DNA of 22,318 nt from the NCBI GenBank assembly GCA_949747745.1, contig CATKFT010000166.1, positions 1 through 22,318 on the forward strand. Direction: 5' to 3'. A program made the position numbers and the translations under genes. The notes under the pieces are model-generated. The model was not told the DNA's origin and ran no database searches. It saw only the letters and a list, made by a program, of their open reading frames with translations. Positions 18,216 through 22,318 of this stretch are shown here, piece by piece. Origin of the DNA: an uncultured Clostridia bacterium. Lineage in GTDB: Bacteria; Bacillota_A; Clostridia; TANB77; CAG-508. Within the stretch, counting starts at the first letter, position 1. Each line of letters starts with the position of its first letter.

Positions 18216-19090
18216 ATGATTTATGATTGTATAATTATAGGAAAAGGACCAGCACGGAATTTCTTCTGGAATATATGTAAAAAGGGCAGGCTTCAATGTT
18301 TTAGTAATTGGAAAAGATGGAGGAGCATTAGAGAAAACAAAAAAAATAGATAATTATTATGGTTTTAAAGATACGATAACAGGAAAAGAACTTTTATTAA
18401 ATGGAATAAATCAAGCTATTAGACTTGGAATAGAAGTAGAAACAGATGAAGTAGTAGGAATAGAATATACTAATAACACTTTTCATATAAAAACTAGAAA
18501 TAACATATTTATAGCTAAAACATTAATACTTGCAACAGGAACAAGTAGAAAAGTACCAACAATAAAAGGAATAAAAGAATTTGAAGGTAGGGGAGTAAGT
18601 TATTGTGCTGTATGCGATGCATTTTTTTACAGAAACAAAGACGTAAGTGTATTAGGAAGTGGAGATTATGCTATAGAAGAAGCAAGAAGCCTATTACCAG
18701 TTGCAAAATCTGTATCAATACTAACAAATGGAGATGAACTTGTCCAAAATAGAAGCATAAATTATGATGATATTTCTATAAAAGAAAAAGAAATAGAAGA
18801 AATTTTAGGAGAAGATAGAATTAGTAATATAAAATTTAAAGATGGAACTAGTATACAAATAGATGGCCTATTTGTAGCAGTTGGAGTAGCATCAAGTACA
18901 GATTTAGCAAGAAAAATAGGGGCAATAATAGATAACAATAGTATTGTAGTAGATAAAAAAATGAATACAAATGTTCCACGGATTATATGCCTGTGGAGAT
19001 TGCACAGGAGGTCTTTTACAAATATCGAAAGCAGTATATGAAGGAACAATTGCAGGGTTAAGTGTGGTAAATTATTTAAGAAAAGCCTGA
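18216..19090 (+). CDS. trxB: Thioredoxin-reductase-like flavoprotein (needs +1 shifts at 18255 and 18979)
   Basis: The FAD-dependent disulfide reductase passes electrons from a nucleotide cofactor to thioredoxin. It begins MIYDCIIIGKGPA and then CGG; skipping C18255 gives GISSGIY, completing the GxGPAG FAD-binding motif. It then has LATGTSRKVP, the redox pair Cys130-Ala-Val-Cys133 and the second nucleotide-binding region VLGSGDYAIEEA. At 18979 a second CGG is met; skipping C gives NVP-GLYACGDCTGGLLQISKAVYEG, the classical FAD-binding end of the family. Total 290 residues, slightly shorter than E. coli TrxB. Without recoding only 13 correct residues would be made. The ribosome binding site is AAGGGG. 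Thioredoxin lies 155 nt downstream, which supports the call. Confidence 0.95.
18255..18258 (+). other. +1 recoding site CGGA, Gly14 of TrxB
   Basis: In-frame CGG after GCA, followed by A. The restored Gly is the last glycine of the GxGPAG dinucleotide-binding motif, which is invariant in this family. Confidence 0.96.
18979..18982 (+). other. +1 recoding site CGGA, Gly255 of TrxB
   Basis: In-frame CGG after CCA, followed by A, in the frame already set by the first shift. It restores PGLYACGD, the conserved FAD-contact motif. Confidence 0.96.
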
Positions 19091-19177
19091 ATAAATTACG
19101 TCAAATTAAAAAAAGAAATAATCTTTTAATAGTTAAAAAATTATATAAAAACAGCGAATAATATAAATAAAGTATGA

Positions 19178-19210
19178 TATAATATGTAAGAGTGGTAAAT
19201 ATAAACCACT
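19178..19210 (+). promoter_or_regulatory. -10 box and leader hairpin upstream of thioredoxin
   Basis: TATAAT (19178-19183) has no clear -35 box. A 6-bp stem, AGTGGT (19191-19196) and ACCACT (19205-19210), would lie at the start of the transcript before the ribosome binding site. This suggests thioredoxin can be transcribed apart from trxB. Confidence 0.5.
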
Positions 19211-19245
19211 ATAAATACATAAATAAAAAGAAAGGAAGAGATAAT

Positions 19246-19557
19246 ATGTCAGTATTAAAAATAACAAGTAAAAACTTTGAAGAAGAGGTATCAAAATCTG
19301 AAGTACCAGTATTACTAGATTTTTGGGCAACTTGGTGTGGACCATGTGGAATGCTATCACCAATAGTAGATGAAGTTGCAAACGAAATTAATGGGAGAGT
19401 AAAAGTAGGAAAAATAAATGTTGATGAGGAACAAGAGTTAGCTAAAGCTTTTAGTGTAATGAGCATACCAACACTTATAGTAATACAAAATGGAAAATTA
19501 GTAAAACAATCTGTTGGTGTAAGAAGTAAAGAAGAAATATTAGAAATGTTGAAATAA
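19246..19557 (+). CDS. trxA: Thioredoxin
   Basis: The 103-residue thioredoxin has the redox motif WCGPC (Cys31, Cys34) within LLDFWATWCGPCGMLSPIVDEVA. It also has KINVDEEQELAKAF, the cis-proline segment VMSIPTLIV and a closing VGVRSKEEILEML. It reduces protein disulfides in the cytoplasm and is recycled by the reductase encoded just upstream. The start at ATG 19246 is set by GAAAGGAAG a few bases before; an upstream in-frame extension at 19192 has no ribosome binding site. The gene is intact with no CGG. Confidence 0.97.
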   Translation: MSVLKITSKNFEEEVSKSEVPVLLDFWATWCGPCGMLSPIVDEVANEINGRVKVGKINVDEEQELAKAFSVMSIPTLIVIQNGKLVKQSVGVRSKEEILEMLK

Positions 19558-19577
19558 TAAGAAAAAGACATATAGTA

Positions 19578-19600
19578 GGGGGGAAGTGCCCCCCAATTTT
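19578..19600. terminator. Shared terminator between trxA and dapB
   Basis: GGGGGG (19578-19583) and CCCCCC (19589-19594) form a strong 6-bp GC stem with a 5-nt loop between convergent genes. AATTTT follows on the plus strand. It ends two bases before the recoded end of dapB, which supports the extended dapB end at 19599. Confidence 0.75.
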
Positions 19601-20346
19601 AAACCATATCATCCATCCCATACAATCCGAGCATTTTTATTAAAAATAAATTCACAAGCTTTTAATGCACCTTCTGCAAAAACATCTCTTGAGTATGAAG
19701 TATGTTTTATTTCAAAAGTTTCATATGCTCCATAAAACTGTACTGAATGCTCACCAACTATATTTCCTCCACGAATAGAAGAAAAGCCAATTTCATTTGG
19801 TTTTCTTTTTTCATTCATATTATTACGATTAAAAACATATTTCATATTACTACCAAGTGCAGAGTTTATACTATCCGCAAGAGTAATAGCAGTACCGCTT
19901 GGAGCATCAATTTTTCTGTTATGATGTGTTTCTACAATTTCTATATCTGTACCTTTCAAAGAAGTAGCAACTTGTGCTACAATTTTTTTCATTAAATTAA
20001 TATCATATGACATATTAGAAGACTTGAAAATAGGGATAATTTTTGATGCTTTATCAATTTCTTTTAATTCTTCATTACTAAATCCAGTAGTTGCAATGAC
20101 TATAGCTGTTTTTGTTTGAATAGCATATTTTAATATATTTAGACTAGCAACAGGGATACTAAAATCAACAATGACATCAGGTATTTCTTTTATTTCGTCT
20201 ATATTAGAATAAACAGGAAAAGTATTTGTTCCATTATCATTTATATCAAATCCTCCTATTAATAATAAATTAGGAAAACGATCAATTTCTTTTACTAGGA
20301 CTTGTCCCATTCTACCATTACAACCATTAATTAAAACTTTAATCAT
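19599..20346 (-). CDS. dapB: 4-hydroxy-tetrahydrodipicolinate reductase (needs +1 shift at 19629)
   Basis: The enzyme carries out the second committed step of the lysine/diaminopimelate pathway. It has the Rossmann start MIKVLINGCNGRMGQVL, VDFSIP, IATTGFSNEEL, the substrate-binding ETHHNRKIDAPSGTA, and RGGNIVGEHSVQFYG. The normal frame ends ACEFIFNKNARIVWDG at 19609. Skipping C at 19629 gives FIFNKNA-GLYGMDDMV with stop 19601-19599, which matches the GLYxM-x-D ending of DapB proteins; total 248 residues. Here the shift changes only the last nine residues, so it is easy to miss. Two out-of-frame CGGs (GCG GAT, AGC GGT) leave the frame intact. The ribosome binding site is GAAAGGAAGG. Confidence 0.96.
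19626..19629 (-). other. +1 recoding site CGGA, Gly240 of DapB
   Basis: In-frame CGG after GCU, followed by A. Skipping C replaces an odd end (RIVWDG) by the family-typical GLYGMDDMV. Confidence 0.92.
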
Positions 20347-20404
20347 AAAAATTCCTTCCTTTCTAATCTTAGTAGAAAATTAATAGTACTTCTAGATATT
20401 AAGT

Positions 20405-20434
20405 AAAAGGAGGTCAAGATATATGCCTCCTTTT
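20405..20434 (-). terminator. Terminator after the HD-domain gene
   Basis: AAAAGGAGG (20405-20413) pairs with CCTCCTTTT (20426-20434), and an extra G-U pair is possible at the loop. On the minus strand it follows the HD gene directly and separates it from dapB. Confidence 0.75.
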
Positions 20435-20439
20435 ATAAG

Positions 20440-21003
20440 TTATCTTAATATAACAAGCATACTTAAAAATACATATGCATATCTATATGCAATTTGAAAT
20501 TTTTTCTTAGATTTATATGATTTAATAGATTCTTGTAAAGCACAATATTTATCAACTAATGTAATAACATAGCTTTCTTTATATTTTGGAAGCCTAATTG
20601 TAACAGGCCACATATGTTTTAAAATAATATCTTTTTCTTTTTCATTTAGTTTGAATAATTTAGAAGCATTTTCCAAAGCTGTTTTTGGATGTGTAAAAGC
20701 ATGTAAGCCTTTTCTACCATCTTCTCTAAATCTCCAATCATATAAAAACAAGTCATGTAACATAGCAGCACGTGTAGCTGATACATAGTCTAAATCATAT
20801 TTTTTACAAATTACATAACAATAGTAAGCAACCATCTTACAATGTTCAAAGCAACTTGTTTCATAATGTTGTCTAAAATTTTTCATTTTTTGAACAGTTT
20901 CATTATTTATTAAATCACTAATAATTAATTCAAATTCACGAATATTAGATGTGCTGCTATAAGTGTAAATTTCTTTTGTTTCCAACATAAATTTAAAATT
21001 CAT
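20440..21003 (-). CDS. HD-domain hydrolase, 187 aa
   Basis: An HD-superfamily metal-dependent phosphohydrolase is indicated by His54 (FEHCKMVAYYCY), the His83-Asp84 pair in RAAMLHDLFLYDW, and Asp151 (VDKYCAL), the usual H...HD...D ligand order. His130 (LKHMWPV) may be a further ligand. The last 20 residues are hydrophobic (AYRYAYVFLSMLVIL), probably a membrane anchor. Substrate unknown. The ATG at 21003 is directly preceded by AGGGG, too close for a normal ribosome binding site; the ATG at 20988 (MLETKEIY) is an alternative start. The gene lies between dapB and dapA but ends in its own terminator, so it is not clearly tied to lysine synthesis. It has no in-frame CGG. Confidence 0.85.
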   Translation of the reverse strand: MNFKFMLETKEIYTYSSTSNIREFELIISDLINNETVQKMKNFRQHYETSCFEHCKMVAYYCYVICKKYDLDYVSATRAAMLHDLFLYDWRFREDGRKGLHAFTHPKTALENASKLFKLNEKEKDIILKHMWPVTIRLPKYKESYVITLVDKYCALQESIKSYKSKKKFQIAYRYAYVFLSMLVILR

Positions 21004-21240
21004 CCCCTAAACTTAAAAATATCTCCAAATATAATTATAGCATAAATAATCCTAATTGTGCTACATTTCATAAAAAATTAATAAATATAATGTTTTATAA
21101 GTACATAAATAAAACTATTCCTCAATAATTGATAAATAAAACTAGTTTCAATATTAAATATTACTTTTACTATTAGAATTATTTAGTTAAGAATAATAAG
21201 TTCTTATTATATTAAAACTATTCACATGAAATATTAATAA

Positions 21241-22125
21241 TTATAAACCGTAATTTTTCATAGCATTTTCTAACATTAATCTATTTTCATCAGTTATTTT
21301 AGTAAGAGGTAATCTTGGAGTACCAAAATTATATCCTAATATATTTAATGCTTCTTTTACAGGAATAGGGTTTACTTCTGAAAATAGTGCCTTAATTAGC
21401 TCAATACTTTCTAATTGCACTTTTGTTGCATCTTCTAATTTACCATTAAAGAAATTATGAACCATAGAAGTGAATTTTTTAGGTGCGATATTTGAAATAA
21501 CAGATATAACCCCTTTTCCACCTAATGAAAGAGTTGGAAGTACTTGATCATCATTTCCACTATAAATATGTAAGTTATCTCCACATAAAGAAGAAATTTC
21601 TGCAATTTGAGACATATTACCGGCTTGCTTCTTTTATAGCAACAATATTTTCTATTTTAGATAATTCAAAACAAGTCTTAGGTGTTACATTTACACCTGT
21701 TCTACTTGGAACACTATATACAATAATAGGTAAAGAAGTAGAATTTGAAATAGTTTCATAATGTTTAATAAGACCTAATCCGAGTAGCCTTATTATAATA
21801 AGGAGTAACAACTAATGCACCATCTGCACCAATAGTTTTTGCATATTTTGTAAGCTCAACTGCAGTAGTAGTACAATTACTACCTGTACCCAAAATAACA
21901 GGAACTCTTTTAGCTACTTTATCTATTGCAAATTTCATAGTTTCCTTTCTTTCAACATCAGTCATTGTAGCAGACTCACCAGTAGTACCACAAACAACTA
22001 ATGCATCAATTCCTTCTTCAATTTGAAAATCAATTAATTTTCCAAATTCATCAAAATTAACTCCGAGTTTCGCAAAAAGGAGTAGCAATTGCAGTAGCGC
22101 AACCTTTAAACAATAATTTTTTCAT
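21241..22125 (-). CDS. dapA: 4-hydroxy-tetrahydrodipicolinate synthase (needs +1 shifts at 22065, 21782 and 21622)
   Basis: The enzyme condenses pyruvate and aspartate semialdehyde, the entry to lysine and diaminopimelate synthesis. It starts [20 protein letters not shown]; skipping C at 22065 gives [15 protein letters not shown]. It then has [18 protein letters not shown] and VTPYYNKAT; skipping C at 21782 gives [11 protein letters not shown]. It continues [13 protein letters not shown] and the Schiff-base lysine (Lys164) in AIKEAS; skipping C at 21622 gives GNMSQIAEI and the usual end with NPIPVKEAL. Total 293 residues, exactly family length, collinear with E. coli DapA. Three shifts are needed in one housekeeping enzyme, and the first falls after only 20 codons. 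The start has TAGGAG nine bases upstream. Confidence 0.97.
21619..21622 (-). other. +1 recoding site CGGT, Gly168 of DapA
   Basis: In-frame CGG after AGC; the next normal codon is TAA. Skipping C gives GGT and restores IKEASGN, with the conserved glycine just after the catalytic lysine region. Confidence 0.95.
21779..21782 (-). other. +1 recoding site CGGA, Gly115 of DapA
   Basis: In-frame CGG after ACU, followed by A. Skipping C joins PYYNKAT to GLGLIKHYE, collinear with PYYNRPSQEGLYQHF of E. coli DapA. This Gly is not at an invariant position. Confidence 0.93.
22062..22065 (-). other. +1 recoding site CGGA, Gly21 of DapA
   Basis: In-frame CGG after ACU, followed by A. The normal frame gives CGG AGT TAA. 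Skipping C gives TPFCET-GVNFDEF, where the Gly aligns with the conserved one in DapA (TPMDEKGNV in E. coli). Confidence 0.94.
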
Positions 22126-22249
22126 AATCTTCAGCTCCTAAGAACTTTTATAATACAAAATTTATAATTATATATTTTGTTAAAAACATTATATGTTAAA
22201 AAAATATAAAATGGAATATATTATTGTAAAAATTTCCAGAAAAAAAGTA

Positions 22250-22281
22250 TTGACATAGGATAAGAAAAATGATAATATAAT
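22250..22281 (+). promoter_or_regulatory. Promoter reading out of the window
   Basis: TTGACA (22250-22255) is followed by GATAATATAAT (22271-22281). The exact -10 hexamer is uncertain, since the spacing is 15 or 20 nt. It would drive a gene to the right of the window, divergent from dapA. Confidence 0.5.
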
Positions 22282-22318
22282 AATACAGGTTGAAAAACGA
22301 AATCACAAAAAGAAAAAC

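Noticed and set aside
3623..22065. The interrupted genes as decayed pseudogenes
   Set aside because: All breaks are the same event at the same codon boundary before Gly. There are no other indels, no internal stops in the joined frames and no decay of motifs, and essential-type genes are affected.
3623..22065. Simple reassignment of CGG to another amino acid such as Trp or Gln
   Set aside because: Reading CGG as any single three-base codon leaves the downstream frame wrong at all 13 sites. Only a +1 change restores it.
3623..22065. Mobile element insertions or programmed inversion as cause of the breaks
   Set aside because: The breaks are single-base. No insertion sequence, transposase, target duplication or inverted flanks are visible at any of them.
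1..22318. CRISPR array, tRNA or rRNA genes
   Set aside because: I saw no regularly spaced repeats, and no tRNA cloverleaf or rRNA-like sequence, in the intergenic parts. In particular, no tRNA that would explain the recoding is in this window.

Overview
The window comes from a very AT-rich, low-GC bacterium. The codon use, the strong AGGAGG-type ribosome binding sites, the C-x-C/C-x-x-C type of ribosomal protein L31, a VanW-type lipoprotein and the pilin-like N-terminus (NNKAITLIALMITIIVLLIL) all fit an anaerobic Clostridia-type Firmicute, probably an uncultured gut lineage. I did no database search, so the taxonomy is inference.

Layout: (1) 135-1620 holds a VanW-domain lipoprotein on the minus strand, a 51-residue membrane peptide and rpmE with a perfect terminator. 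(2) 1752-6502 holds a GT4 and two GT2 glycosyltransferases and a Wzy/ligase-type membrane protein. (3) 6538-8280 holds a small cysteine-containing protein on the minus strand, an 18-bp perfect inverted repeat, a prepilin-like protein and two intrinsic terminators. (4) 8340-18185 holds a GT4, a GT2, an ABC exporter pair (ATPase and permease, Wzt/Wzm or TagH/TagG type), a 760-residue GT2-GT4 double glycosyltransferase and two large GT-C-like membrane proteins. Regions 2 and 4 together look like one surface-polysaccharide or teichoic-acid-type locus. (5) 18216-19557 holds a thioredoxin-reductase-like flavoprotein followed by thioredoxin. (6) 19599-22125, minus strand, holds dapB, an HD-domain protein and dapA.

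The outstanding observation is that nine of about 21 genes are broken in the normal reading and all are broken in the same way. At 13 places the reading frame reaches a CGG codon followed by A or U, and the protein family continues only if the C is skipped, so that GGA or GGU is read as glycine (a +1 shift, or equally a four-base codon CGGA/CGGU = Gly). I found no in-frame CGG anywhere in the window that behaves as a normal arginine codon. All 13 are shift sites, while at least 11 out-of-frame CGGA/CGGT tetramers in the same genes leave the frame intact. The restored glycines include near-invariant ones: the GxGPAG and PGLYACGD glycines of TrxB, IKEASG of DapA, the C-terminal GLYxMDD of DapB, and the Gly seven residues before DSDD in a GT2. 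dapA carries three sites, trxB two and the pilin-like gene two. The preceding codon differs widely and no shared flanking signal is visible, so the recoding signal seems to be the CGG-A/U itself. This looks like pervasive recoding of an otherwise unused codon in ordinary housekeeping and surface genes, rather than pseudogenes or random sequencing error.

All nine interrupted genes are annotated here as full-length genes spanning the shift sites, and each site is also listed separately.
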